From an uncultured Odoribacter sp. (GTDB lineage Bacteria > Bacteroidota > Bacteroidia > Bacteroidales > Marinifilaceae): a stretch of 16,122 nt of DNA. The position numbers and the translations under genes were made by a program. Below, in pieces: positions 1 through 8,061 of the stretch. The stretch lies in contig CAMRAP010000016.1 in the NCBI GenBank assembly GCA_947039985.1, positions 1 through 16,122 on the forward strand. Reading direction: 5' to 3'. The notes below the pieces were generated by a model that was given only the letters and a program-made list of their open reading frames with translations, made no database searches and was not told where the DNA came from. The number at the start of each line of letters is the position of its first letter. The first letter of the stretch is position 1.

Positions 1-8
1 AAATTTGT

Positions 9-437
9 TTATAAAACTTCTACTAAATCTACCTCGATGCCAGCTTTTTCAAGTAGTTCGATACCATCCATACAGCGGTAAAGTTCTGAATAAACGACTC
101 TTATAATGCCAGCTTGAATAATTAATTTAGCACATTCTATACAAGGAGATGCCGTTACGTATAAAGTTGCACCATCACTACTATTGCTTGATTTAGCAAC
201 TTTAGTAATGGCGTTTGCTTCAGCATGCAGCACATAGGGTTTGGTTCTATCGTTCTCATCTTCGCAGATGTTTTCAAATCCTGAAGGAGTACCGTTATAT
301 CCATCAGAGATAATGGATTTATCGTTTACAATTAAAGCGCCAACTTGACGGCGTTTACAATATGAGTTTTCTGCCCAAATTTTGGACATTCTCAAGTAAC
401 GCTCGTCTAATAATCGTTGTTTAGAAGTATCTTGCAT
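9..437 (-). CDS. dCMP deaminase (cytidine/deoxycytidylate deaminase family)
   Basis: Zinc-dependent deaminase expected to convert dCMP to dUMP, supplying substrate for thymidylate synthesis in the cytoplasm. With the start at 437 the protein is 142 residues. The zinc site is visible as HAE at residues 71-73 (His ligand and catalytic Glu) and PCIEC at 98-102 (two Cys ligands). The GYNGTPSGF segment near residues 46-54 is typical of dCMP rather than free-cytidine deaminases. An ATG at 461 and a TTG at 473 are also in frame, but both lie inside the end of the upstream synthase gene. The ATG at 437 leaves a clean 7-base gap and starts just before the conserved RYLRMSKIWAENS block, so I prefer it. 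It is last of a minus-strand run after the polyprenyl synthase. Family is confident; the exact start is not. Confidence 0.9.
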   Translation of the reverse strand: MQDTSKQRLLDERYLRMSKIWAENSYCKRRQVGALIVNDKSIISDGYNGTPSGFENICEDENDRTKPYVLHAEANAITKVAKSSNSSDGATLYVTASPCIECAKLIIQAGIIRVVYSELYRCMDGIELLEKAGIEVDLVEVL

Positions 438-444
438 CTTATTT

Positions 445-1419
445 TTACTTTTTACGGCCATTAATGTAATCAAGCATGGTGAAGAAGTGCTGCTTTCGTT
501 CTACTGCTACATCAATTTTCTCTAAAGTTTTGCGGCTTTTCTCTAGATAATCCTCTATTTTTGCCATTACAACTTCTTTGATTCCTATGCGATCATAAAT
601 TTGTGTCACTTCACGAATTTTTGCAGCAGGATCGAATCTCTTTTTCCCTAGCCATTCATTTAACAAAGCCTTATCCTCTTGGTTTGCTAATTCTAAGGCT
701 TTAATTAAAAGATAGGTTTTCTTATTACACAAAATATCTCCACCTATTTTCTTTCCAAACTCTTCTACATCTCCATATACGTCCAAATAATCATCCTGTA
801 ATTGAAAAGCCAATCCTAGATGTCCTCCAAAATCGTATAATTCATCATATTCTTCTTCTGGTGCTCCTGCAATCAATGCCCCATGGCGGATAGCTCCTGC
901 AATTAAAACAGAGGTTTTCTGGTAAATCATATGCAGATACTCATCTTCGCTAACATCATCACGTGTCTCAAACTCCATGTCATACTGTTGCCCTTTACAC
1001 ACATCCATCGCTACATTGTTAAAAAAGTCGATGACACGTCGCAAATAAATATCTTCAACTTTTCCAATATATTTATATGCAGTTATCGCTGCCGCATCTC
1101 CACTCAAAATAGCTACATTAGTATTCCATTTTTTATGTACTGTTTGCCGACCACGTCGCAATTCTGCATCATCCATCACATCATCATGCAAGAGTGTGTA
1201 GTTATGAAAGATCTCTATACCTACAGCAGACTGTAAAGCTTTTTCAATATCATCGCTATATAGATTGTAAGCCATCATCACCAATACTGGACGCAAACGC
1301 TTACCACCATCTTCTAAAATATATTTAAGTGGCTCAAACAAGGAGATAGGGTGTTCAGCATATTCTTTTTTATTTAGCTCTGTTTGGATAATATCTCTTA
1401 GTTTTTCTATTGTGTACAT
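445..1419 (-). CDS. polyprenyl diphosphate synthase (trans-isoprenyl synthase family, short-chain type)
   Basis: All-alpha trans-prenyltransferase that condenses isopentenyl diphosphate with an allylic diphosphate to make a linear isoprenoid diphosphate. Length is 324 residues. The first aspartate-rich motif is DDVMD at residues 79-83, followed by the conserved LRRGRQTVH. The second is DDYLD at 209-213, preceded by FQLQ. GGKRLRP at 38-44 binds diphosphate. A tyrosine (Tyr74) lies five residues before the first motif and there is no two-residue insertion in it. In this family those traits usually go with short products (C15-C20), so I infer a farnesyl/geranylgeranyl-type enzyme; the product is not proven. 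The frame stays open upstream to 1491, but the ATG at 1419 begins the recognisable family sequence. It lies 122 bases after the alcohol dehydrogenase stop and 7 bases before the dCMP deaminase. Confidence 0.88.
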   Translation of the reverse strand: MYTIEKLRDIIQTELNKKEYAEHPISLFEPLKYILEDGGKRLRPVLVMMAYNLYSDDIEKALQSAVGIEIFHNYTLLHDDVMDDAELRRGRQTVHKKWNTNVAILSGDAAAITAYKYIGKVEDIYLRRVIDFFNNVAMDVCKGQQYDMEFETRDDVSEDEYLHMIYQKTSVLIAGAIRHGALIAGAPEEEYDELYDFGGHLGLAFQLQDDYLDVYGDVEEFGKKIGGDILCNKKTYLLIKALELANQEDKALLNEWLGKKRFDPAAKIREVTQIYDRIGIKEVVMAKIEDYLEKSRKTLEKIDVAVERKQHFFTMLDYINGRKK

Positions 1420-1541
1420 AGTGTGTTTCTTGTTTATCTTAAAGTAAAATGCGCAATTAGAAAAAGGAGTTGGAAAATTAGCATTAGTCAAAATTTAGCC
1501 ATTAATTCTGATGAGTATTGAAATACAACTCCTTATATTTA

Positions 1542-2684
1542 CTATTTACAATTTTCTAGTATTTGTCGACTTACTGTTCCTGTAATATCTCCATCCTCTC
1601 CAAATCCAACTTTTCTTTTATTGAAGCGACGCTCTATCTCTACGATGGTTTCATCACCAACTCCAACTTCTCCTAAACGAGTTGCAAGTCCTAGGCTACG
1701 AAAGAAAGACTCTGTTTTTTCTATGGCTTGATCTGCGCGTTCTTCATCGCTACCTGCTGTGATTCCCCAAACACGTTCCCCATATTGCAATAATTTAGCT
1801 GTTTTCTTTGTTTTTAATGTTCGTAACAATCCAGGCATAACGATCACAAGAGTTCCTCCATGTGTTATTCCGTGTAAGGCCGTCAATTCATGGCCAATCA
1901 TGTGAGTTGCCCAATCTTGGCGTACACCCATCGCAATAAAACCATTTAATCCCATAGTTGCACTTAACATGAACTCAGACATTAATGCATAGTTTTCAGT
2001 GTCCTTTGTGATTGAAGGTGCAATCTCTACCAATGTTTGTAAAATACCTTCTGCCCATCTATCCATTAATTTTGATTGATTGGGAGTTGTCATATATTGC
2101 TCCATCACATGGATATATGTGTCAGCGATTCCACATGCCACTTGATACTTTGGAAGTGTAAAAGTGGTGCTTGGATCAAGGATAGAAAATACGGGATTCT
2201 TTGAAAAGAAAGCAAATTTCTCTACGGTTTCCTTGCGGGAAATTACTGCACCTGCATTCATTTCTGAGCCAGTTGCTGGCAAGGTTAGCACCGCAGCTAA
2301 AGGCAAAGTATCTATTGCTTGACCTTTCAGCACTAAATCCCAAGCATCTCCGTCATATAAAATTCCAGCAGCAATTAATTTTGTTCCATCAATAACCGAT
2401 CCTCCTCCAACTGCCAAAAGGAAATCGACTTTATTCTCTTTTCCTAATGCTATTGCCTTCTGCAAGGTCTCCACGCTTGGATTAGATTCAATGCCCCAAA
2501 ATTCAACAACTTCAAAGCCTTGCAATGCCGTTTTCACTTGCTCATAAACGCCATTAGTTTTTACGCTACCTCCTCCAAATGTTACTAATACACGCTTATC
2601 TTGAGGAATCTCTTTTGCTAAATTAGCAATCATTCCTTTACCAAAAATCAATTTAGTTGGATTCTGAAAAATAAAGTTTTCCAT
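1542..2684 (-). CDS. iron-containing alcohol dehydrogenase, YqhD/butanol dehydrogenase type
   Basis: Group III metal-dependent alcohol dehydrogenase or aldehyde reductase, expected to reduce aldehydes with NADPH in the cytoplasm. At 380 residues it is close to E. coli YqhD (about 387). The N-terminal dinucleotide-binding half contains FGGGS at 36-40 and AVGGGSVIDG at 91-100. The C-terminal helical half carries the metal ligands Asp188 and His192 (DTYIH), His261 and His275. Their spacing matches the Asp/His/His/His set of YqhD. The middle segment LPATGSEMN at 135-143 is also characteristic. It is transcribed divergently from the small GNAT-like gene, with a TATATTTG box upstream. Physiological substrate is unknown; aldehyde detoxification or fermentative alcohol formation are the usual proposals. 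Confidence 0.92.
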   Translation of the reverse strand: MENFIFQNPTKLIFGKGMIANLAKEIPQDKRVLVTFGGGSVKTNGVYEQVKTALQGFEVVEFWGIESNPSVETLQKAIALGKENKVDFLLAVGGGSVIDGTKLIAAGILYDGDAWDLVLKGQAIDTLPLAAVLTLPATGSEMNAGAVISRKETVEKFAFFSKNPVFSILDPSTTFTLPKYQVACGIADTYIHVMEQYMTTPNQSKLMDRWAEGILQTLVEIAPSITKDTENYALMSEFMLSATMGLNGFIAMGVRQDWATHMIGHELTALHGITHGGTLVIVMPGLLRTLKTKKTAKLLQYGERVWGITAGSDEERADQAIEKTESFFRSLGLATRLGEVGVGDETIVEIERRFNKRKVGFGEDGDITGTVSRQILENCK

Positions 2685-2721
2685 ATGCTTTTTATCTTTT
2701 ATTATTTACATTTTTCAGTTA

Positions 2722-2729
2722 CAAATATA
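2722..2729 (-). promoter_or_regulatory. -7 promoter box of the alcohol dehydrogenase gene
   Basis: Read on the minus strand this is TATATTTG, a full match to the Bacteroidota -7 consensus TAnnTTTG, 37 bases before the dehydrogenase ATG at 2684. I see no clear TTTG -33 element at the expected distance, so the call rests on the -7 box and position. Confidence 0.5.
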
Positions 2730-2772
2730 ACTCAATCTCCCATTATTTCGTACTTTTATAGAAAATATTAGC

Positions 2773-3036
2773 ATGAATATACTACACGAACCACAGAACT
2801 CTACATTTAAACTAAACCTTGATGGCTATTTGGCATATGTTACTTATCTAGTTAAGGATAATAAACTTGAAATCGATCACACCTTTGTTCCTCAACAAAT
2901 AGGGGGGAGAGGTGTTGCTAGTCAATTAGTAGAGGCTGCCTATGATTATGCCATTGAACAAGGGTTATGCCCTATTGCTAGCTGTTCATATGCTATTACT
3001 TGGTTAAAACGTTATCCCGGATATCAAAATAAATAA
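2773..3036 (+). CDS. small GNAT-like N-acetyltransferase domain protein (YjdJ type)
   Basis: An 87-residue protein that looks like the minimal single-domain branch of the GNAT superfamily (YjdJ-like). These proteins keep only the acetyl-CoA-binding core. IGGRGVASQLVEAAYDYA at about residues 43-60 matches the GNAT motif A, with the Q/R-x-x-G-x-G/A pyrophosphate-binding loop. It is followed by a short strand containing Cys70 and a closing Tyr-rich tail (RYPGYQNK). This branch is naturally about 90-100 residues, so the protein does not look truncated. The acceptor substrate is unknown. The gene stands alone, diverging from the alcohol dehydrogenase. A TACTTTTA box at 2751-2758 (one mismatch to TAnnTTTG) is a possible -7 element but lies very close to the ATG. 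Confidence 0.8.
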   Translation: MNILHEPQNSTFKLNLDGYLAYVTYLVKDNKLEIDHTFVPQQIGGRGVASQLVEAAYDYAIEQGLCPIASCSYAITWLKRYPGYQNK

Positions 3037-3174
3037 CGATCTATTCGTTGGGATCTTAAAATAACTCACTTTAGTTGACTCATTGAGCTGGTGTATTAGA
3101 TTGATGCAGTATTGAAAATAAGAATCTTTTAATATTTATGTAACAAAGCTAATATAACAATCAAATTAATTTGT

Positions 3175-3182
3175 TACTTTTG
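3175..3182 (+). promoter_or_regulatory. -7 promoter box of tRNA-Arg
   Basis: TACTTTTG is an exact match to TAnnTTTG and ends 12 bases before the first base of the tRNA, which would give a 5' leader of about 6 nt. No good -33 element is visible. Confidence 0.55.
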
Positions 3183-3194
3183 CGTACACAAGTT

Positions 3195-3266
3195 GGCTGA
3201 GTAGTTCAATGGATAGAACGGAAGTTTCCTAAACTTTAGATTCGGGTTCGATTCCCGGCTCGGCTA
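3195..3266 (+). tRNA. tRNA-Arg, anticodon CCT
   Basis: A full cloverleaf folds by eye. The 7-bp acceptor stem is GGCTGAG with CTCGGCT (two G-U pairs). The D stem is GTTC/GAAC. The anticodon stem is GAAGT/ACTTT with loop TTCCTAA, giving anticodon CCT at 3228-3230. The variable loop has 4 bases. The T stem is TCGGG/CCCGG with loop TTCGATT. The discriminator base is A at 3266. The following bases are CGA, so CCA is not encoded and must be added enzymatically. CCT pairs with AGG codons, so this is an arginine tRNA. It converges on the mtaD gene, whose stop is 35 bases away. Confidence 0.95.
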
Positions 3267-3301
3267 CGATACAAGAGGTTGATTATCTATAATTGAGATT
3301 A

Positions 3302-4618
3302 TCAGCTTTTTGTCTTTTTTATACGTGCAGCGAGTTCTTGCATTTGCTCAATGGATTCTTCCTCATTGATATGACAAACAATACGATCTTTCATAATCCA
3401 TTCGCCATTGACCATTGATGAACGTATGTTGGTGCTATTCATGGTGTATGCAAGAGCAGAATATTCGTTGTAAATGGGAGTCATATTGGCAGCGTGGGTG
3501 TCTATAAAAATGAGATCGGCACTTTTTCCTACTTCTAAAGATCCAGTTATATGATCCAGTGATAAGGCTTTGGCGCCATTGATGGTTGCCATTTGTAAAA
3601 CGTTTCTTGCATTTACAGCCTCTGGATTATGGTCGACTACCTTAGCTAAAAGTGCTGAAAATCGAATTTCTTCCACCATATTTAAGGTGTTGTTGCTTGC
3701 GCTTCCGTCTGTACCAATGCCAAGGGTGATACCCGCATTTATGTAGTTGTCGATGGGAGCAATTCCACTAGCTAGTTTGAGGTTGCTTTTTGGACAATGT
3801 GCGATGGAGCTTGATGTTGCCGCAAATAGCTCTATTTCATGCGGAGTAAGCCATACGCAATGAGCCGCAATTAGATTACTATCCAATAGCCCAATGGAAT
3901 GAAGGTATTCTGCCGGTGGCAGGCCTGTTTGTTTCTTTATGTCTTCTACCTCTTTTTGCGTTTCAGCAAGATGTGTATGTAGTATTGTGTTGTGTTTATC
4001 AGCCAGTTGCTTTGCTCTTTGCAGGCTTGTTTTTGAACAAGTATATGGAGAATGTACACATACAGAAGGGTGGATGATAGAATCACCTTTCCATTCGTTT
4101 ATAAACTCCTCGCAAAGTGTGAATCCTTCGTCAACGGTTTTGAAGCTTGCCGTAGGGAAATCAATGATAGAGTCGCTAAATCGTCCTCTAATACCTGCCT
4201 GTTTTGCTTCTTGGGCAATGATATTTTCAAAGAAATACATGTCGTTGAAACAGGTGGTTCCAGACTGAATCATTTCAATAAGGGCTAGGCGTGTAGCTAT
4301 TTTTACATTTTCAGGAGTCACCATTTTAGCCTCGGCAGGGAAAATGTGCTCGCTTAGCCATGCATGCAAAGGTAGATCGTCGGCATAGCCTTTTAGCATG
4401 CTCATAGGTGCGTGGGTGTGTGTGTTGATGAATCCAGGCATGACAAACATCCCTTTTGCATCAATCAGCTCTGCATTGCTAGCTTGCAATACGCCCGAAG
4501 TAATCGCTTTTATTTGACCATCCTCGATAAGAATACTTCCATTTGGAATAATATCCAACTGGGTATTCATCGTAATGATATGTGCGTTATAGATGATTTT
4601 TGCTACTCCATATCCCAT
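3302..4618 (-). CDS. mtaD: 5-methylthioadenosine/S-adenosylhomocysteine deaminase-type amidohydrolase
   Basis: TIM-barrel metal-dependent hydrolase of the ATZ/TRZ branch, predicted to deaminate methylthioadenosine and/or S-adenosylhomocysteine to the inosine derivatives. This would recycle by-products of SAM-dependent reactions. Length is 438 residues, normal for the family. Metal and catalytic residues are visible: HTH at 67-69, HTHLAE at 214-219, HC at 253-254, and Asp304 in GTDGSASNN. The N- and C-terminal beta-sandwich portions are present (NAHIITMN at 11-18 and GKSADLIFID near the C-terminus). The start lies 13 bases after the lepA stop on the same strand, so the two are very likely cotranscribed. 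Substrate assignment is from family resemblance; related enzymes deaminate other adenosine derivatives or guanine-like rings. Confidence 0.85.
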   Translation of the reverse strand: MGYGVAKIIYNAHIITMNTQLDIIPNGSILIEDGQIKAITSGVLQASNAELIDAKGMFVMPGFINTHTHAPMSMLKGYADDLPLHAWLSEHIFPAEAKMVTPENVKIATRLALIEMIQSGTTCFNDMYFFENIIAQEAKQAGIRGRFSDSIIDFPTASFKTVDEGFTLCEEFINEWKGDSIIHPSVCVHSPYTCSKTSLQRAKQLADKHNTILHTHLAETQKEVEDIKKQTGLPPAEYLHSIGLLDSNLIAAHCVWLTPHEIELFAATSSSIAHCPKSNLKLASGIAPIDNYINAGITLGIGTDGSASNNTLNMVEEIRFSALLAKVVDHNPEAVNARNVLQMATINGAKALSLDHITGSLEVGKSADLIFIDTHAANMTPIYNEYSALAYTMNSTNIRSSMVNGEWIMKDRIVCHINEEESIEQMQELAARIKKTKS

Positions 4619-4631
4619 GATAAGACCAGAT

Positions 4632-6419
4632 TTAATCCAATTTCAACACAGCCAAGAACGCTTTTTGTGGAACTTCGACATTACCAATTTGTTTCATTCG
4701 TTTCTTTCCTGCTTTTTGTTTGTCAAGCAATTTACGTTTACGAGAGATGTCACCACCATAACATTTTGCCGTTACATCTTTACGTACTGCCTTGATTGTT
4801 TCACGAGCAATAACTTTTGCTCCAATGGCAGCCTGTATAGCGATGTCAAATTGTTGGCGAGGAATCAATTCTTTTAGTTTTTCACAAATTCTACGACCAA
4901 AATTGTATGCATTGTCAAAATGGATTAAGGCAGAAAGTGCATCCACAGATTCTCCATTCAATAAAATATCTAGTTTAACCAAATGTGCTTTTCGAAAGCC
5001 AATGCGATAATAGTCAAATGAGGCATATCCTTTGGTAATACTTTTGAGTCTGTCGTAAAAGTCGAATACAATTTCACCCAATGGCATTTCATAGGTAATC
5101 TCAATGCGATTTCCGGTGTGGTATTGCTGGCTGATCAGTATGCCTCGTTTCCCTAAACAAAGGGTCATGATCGTACCGATATATTCCGTAGGCGTGATGA
5201 TTTGTGCCCGAATGAAAGGCTCTTCTACAAAATCAAGTGCATTTGCCGATGGCATACCTGATGGATTGTGCATTTCAAATACTTCGCCGTTTGCTAAATA
5301 GGTTATATACATAACGTTAGGAACGGTTGTGATGACGTTCATATTGAATTCACGATCCAAACGTTCCTGAATGATTTCCATATGAAGCATTCCTAGAAAA
5401 CCACAACGGAATCCAAATCCTAAGGCAGCAGATGATTCTGGTTCAAAAGTCAGAGAGGCATCATTTAGTTGTAATTTCTCAATAGATGCTCGTAGATCTT
5501 CATAGTCTTCAGCATCAATTGGATAAATACCGGCAAAAACCATGGGTTTTACTTCCTCAAATCCATCAATCGCTATATCACAAGGATTACTAACCTGCGT
5601 GATTGTATCTCCTACTTTAACTTCAGTAGAGGTTTTAATTCCAGAGATAATATAACCTACATCACCCGTTTCTAAGGTTTTTCTCGGCTCTTGTTTTAGG
5701 CGTAGTACGCCGATTTCGTCAGCGGTATATGTTTTTCCTGTATTTACAAATTTGACTAAATCACCTTTGTTTAATACGCCGTTCAGAATACGACAATAGG
5801 TGATGATTCCTCGGAATGAATTAAATTCTGAGTCAAAAACCAAGGCTTGTAAAGGTTTATCTTTGTCTCCTTCTGGGGCAGGAACGCGTGCTATAATTTC
5901 GTGCAGTAGCTTCTCTACGCCAAGTCCCGTTTTACCACTAGCTTCTACAATATCTTCCGGCTTACACCCAATCAGTTCAACAATTTGATCTTTAACATCC
6001 TCAGGCATTGCATTAGGCATATCCATTTTATTCAGCACAGGAATAATTTCAAGATTATTCTCTATGGCTAGGTATAAATTGGAAATGGTTTGAGCTTGAA
6101 TACCTTGAGTTGCATCAACGATTAATAAAGCACCTTCGCAAGCTGCAATGGAGCGTGAAACCTCATATGAAAAATCGACATGTCCCGGAGTATCAATAAG
6201 GTTTAAAGTGTATTTTACACCTTCATATTCATAGTCCATCTGAATAGCATGACTTTTAATCGTGATGCCACGTTCGCGTTCTAAGTCCATATTATCCAAT
6301 ACTTGTGCTTGTAAATCTTTACCAGTCACAGTACCTGTATACTCTAATAATCTGTCTGCTAGTGTACTTTTCCCATGGTCGATATGTGCAATAATGCAAA
6401 AGTTACGGATGTTTTTCAT
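4632..6419 (-). CDS. lepA: elongation factor 4 (LepA), ribosome-associated translational GTPase
   Basis: LepA/EF4 binds the ribosome and is linked to back-translocation, initiation or ribosome assembly under stress. The 595-residue length is that of full-length LepA. The GTPase motifs are G1 AHIDHGKST (11-19), G2 RGITIKS (50-56), G3 DTPGH (76-80) and G4 NKMD (130-133). The EF-G-like domains II, III and V follow. The LepA-specific C-terminal domain is present, including the YGGDISRKRKLLDKQKAGKKRMK-type basic segment near the end. The start at 6419 gives MKNIRNFCIIAHIDHG, the classic N-terminus. It is the first gene of a lepA-mtaD unit and diverges from yicC across a 139-base intergenic region. 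Confidence 0.98.
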   Translation of the reverse strand: MKNIRNFCIIAHIDHGKSTLADRLLEYTGTVTGKDLQAQVLDNMDLERERGITIKSHAIQMDYEYEGVKYTLNLIDTPGHVDFSYEVSRSIAACEGALLIVDATQGIQAQTISNLYLAIENNLEIIPVLNKMDMPNAMPEDVKDQIVELIGCKPEDIVEASGKTGLGVEKLLHEIIARVPAPEGDKDKPLQALVFDSEFNSFRGIITYCRILNGVLNKGDLVKFVNTGKTYTADEIGVLRLKQEPRKTLETGDVGYIISGIKTSTEVKVGDTITQVSNPCDIAIDGFEEVKPMVFAGIYPIDAEDYEDLRASIEKLQLNDASLTFEPESSAALGFGFRCGFLGMLHMEIIQERLDREFNMNVITTVPNVMYITYLANGEVFEMHNPSGMPSANALDFVEEPFIRAQIITPTEYIGTIMTLCLGKRGILISQQYHTGNRIEITYEMPLGEIVFDFYDRLKSITKGYASFDYYRIGFRKAHLVKLDILLNGESVDALSALIHFDNAYNFGRRICEKLKELIPRQQFDIAIQAAIGAKVIARETIKAVRKDVTAKCYGGDISRKRKLLDKQKAGKKRMKQIGNVEVPQKAFLAVLKLD

Positions 6420-6447
6420 GTATCAAAAATCATATTAAATTGAGCTG

Positions 6448-6455
6448 TAAAGATA
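6448..6455 (-). promoter_or_regulatory. -7 promoter box of lepA
   Basis: On the minus strand this reads TATCTTTA followed by C, one base off TAnnTTTG, 28 bases before the lepA ATG. The same TATCTTTAC sequence serves the opposite strand at 6507-6514, so the divergent pair shares a promoter type. No convincing -33 element is seen. Confidence 0.4.
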
Positions 6456-6506
6456 GCAAAAATATTAGTTTATAAGGGGATTCATACAAACTCATGTATG
6501 TTTTTG

Positions 6507-6514
6507 TATCTTTA
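6507..6514 (+). promoter_or_regulatory. -7 promoter box of the yicC operon
   Basis: TATCTTTA (followed by CATCG) is a one-mismatch -7 box, 44 bases upstream of the yicC ATG. A short inverted repeat, CATACA-6 nt-TGTATG at 6483-6500, lies just upstream and could be an operator or chance. Confidence 0.4.
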
Positions 6515-6558
6515 CATCGTTTTATAAAAAGGTATAGTATATAAAAAAGCAATAAATC

Positions 6559-7437
6559 ATGGTAAAATCAATGACCGGTTTTGGTAAAACAACCATTGAA
6601 ACTGGAACGAAAAAAATTGTTATTGAAGTTAAGAGTTTAAATTCGAAACAATTGGACTTAAGTTTGCGAATTCCGAATGTATACAAAGAAAAAGAGATGG
6701 AAATTCGGAGCATGGCAAAGGAAAAACTGAATCGCGGAAAGGCAGAGGTGTGTATCTATTTCGACAACTCAGAATCAACTAAGGATGTTGCAATTAACCA
6801 GGTTATAGTGTCTCAATACTTTAATCAGTTGTTAGATATTTCAACTCAATTAGGAGTGGAGGCAAACAAGAGTGAATTACTGCAAACTGTGATGCGTTTC
6901 CCAGATACTTTGCAAATGAAATCAGAAGAACCAGATGAAAAGGAATGGTTATCTCTAAAGGCGGGAGTGGAAAGAGCTTTAGAATCGATAGATAGTTTCC
7001 GTATTCAAGAAGGTAATGCTTTAATGGAAGATATTAGTAAGCGTGTGCAGCTAATTCAGCAATTGTCTGAAGATGTGACACAATTTGAAGGTGCACGTAT
7101 AGAGATTGTTAGACGAAAAATTCAAGATAAACTGAATGAGTGGGCAGAGGTAAAGAGTGTGGATCAAAATCGCATGGAGCAGGAGATTATATATTATTTG
7201 GAGAAGTTGGACATTACAGAGGAAAAGATCCGTTTAGCTAACCACTGTAAATATTTTCTGGAAACAGCTGAAAAAGAGGATGCCCCTGGTCGAAAATTAG
7301 GTTTTATCTCACAAGAGATAGGACGAGAAATAAATACAATGGGATCTAAGGCTAACGATCATAACATCCAGAAGATAGTAGTTCGAATGAAGGATGAACT
7401 AGAGAAGATTAAAGAGCAGAGCTTGAATGTGTTATAA
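6559..7437 (+). CDS. yicC: YicC family endoribonuclease-like protein
   Basis: Member of the YicC/YloC family; E. coli YicC is an endoribonuclease acting in small-RNA and mRNA turnover. The 292 residues match the family length. The signature N-terminus MVKSMTGFGK is present, with the VKSLNSKQLDLSLRIP block at about 28-43. The family C-terminal domain (DUF1732 type) ends with GRKLGFISQEIGREINTMG and SKANDHNIQKIVV, which contain the conserved Glu/Arg/Asn/Asp residues thought to form the active site. The middle is long and helical, probably coiled-coil. It leads a plus-strand operon and is followed after 25 bases by gmk; a yicC-gmk order is common in bacteria. Family is certain; cellular targets in this organism are unknown. 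Confidence 0.93.
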   Translation: MVKSMTGFGKTTIETGTKKIVIEVKSLNSKQLDLSLRIPNVYKEKEMEIRSMAKEKLNRGKAEVCIYFDNSESTKDVAINQVIVSQYFNQLLDISTQLGVEANKSELLQTVMRFPDTLQMKSEEPDEKEWLSLKAGVERALESIDSFRIQEGNALMEDISKRVQLIQQLSEDVTQFEGARIEIVRRKIQDKLNEWAEVKSVDQNRMEQEIIYYLEKLDITEEKIRLANHCKYFLETAEKEDAPGRKLGFISQEIGREINTMGSKANDHNIQKIVVRMKDELEKIKEQSLNVL

Positions 7438-7462
7438 ATAGTAGATTTGTATTGATAAAACC

Positions 7463-8026
7463 ATGGGAAAGGTCATTATTTTTTCAGCTCCTAGTGGAGC
7501 AGGTAAGAGTACCATTGTTAATTATTTACTTGGGAAAGAATTAGGTTTAGAGTTTTCAATTTCAGCAACTTGTCGATTGGCACGTGGAGAAGAAGTTCAT
7601 GGGATAGAGTACTATTTTTTTTCAACGGAAGAGTTTGAAAAGCGAATTGCAGCAAATAAATTTTTAGAGCACGAAGAGGTATATGCGGGTTGCTACTATG
7701 GTACATTAGAAAGTGAAGTAGAACGAATTTGGGCAAAAGGACATACGGTTGTATTCGATGTGGATGTGGTAGGAGGTCTTAATATAAAGAAAAAGTTTGG
7801 AGAGCAGGCCTTGACGATTTTTGTACAGCCACCATCTGTAGATGCCTTAAGAAAACGATTAATAGGACGGGGAACAGATAGTGTAGAAAAGATAGAGCAA
7901 CGAGTGTCAAAGGCTGAATATGAGATGACTTTTGCTAATCAATTTGATACCATTATTGTCAATGACAAGCTTGAAGATGCTCTAATTGATGCAGAAATAA
8001 AAGTGAAATCTTTTTTAGTCAAATAA
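7463..8026 (+). CDS. gmk: guanylate kinase
   Basis: Phosphorylates GMP (and dGMP) to GDP with ATP, essential for GTP, dGTP and guanine-based signalling pools. At 187 residues it is slightly short compared with E. coli Gmk (about 207), as is usual in Bacteroidota. The P-loop is SAPSGAGKST at 8-17. The GMP-binding region keeps the S-x-T-x-R-x-x-R pattern (SATCRLAR), then GIEYYFFS and EHEEVYAGCYYGTL. VVFDVDVVGG and the lid residues R/GRGTDS follow, and the C-terminal IIVND is present. It sits 25 bases after yicC and 35 bases before nadD in the same operon. Confidence 0.97.
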   Translation: MGKVIIFSAPSGAGKSTIVNYLLGKELGLEFSISATCRLARGEEVHGIEYYFFSTEEFEKRIAANKFLEHEEVYAGCYYGTLESEVERIWAKGHTVVFDVDVVGGLNIKKKFGEQALTIFVQPPSVDALRKRLIGRGTDSVEKIEQRVSKAEYEMTFANQFDTIIVNDKLEDALIDAEIKVKSFLVK

Positions 8027-8061
8027 AAGTAGAGCATTTTAAACTAGATAATGACAGCCCT

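Noticed and set aside
438..473. Longer N-terminus for the dCMP deaminase, using TTG at 473 or ATG at 461
   Set aside because: Both would overlap the end of the upstream synthase gene, and the extra residues have no family similarity; ATG at 437 fits better.
931..1236. Plus-strand open frame of 101 codons inside the polyprenyl synthase
   Set aside because: Lies antisense to a well-conserved enzyme and has no recognisable protein features; the same applies to the other antisense frames inside adh, mtaD, lepA, gmk and hmuY.
1420..1491. Extension of the polyprenyl synthase to an ATG at 1491
   Set aside because: The added 24 residues are unlike the family, which normally starts at the MYTIEKLRDII position; the region is probably 5' leader.
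3267..3301. Integration (attachment) site at the 3' end of tRNA-Arg
   Set aside because: No integrase gene or direct repeat of the tRNA 3' end is visible in the window; the neighbouring genes are housekeeping genes.
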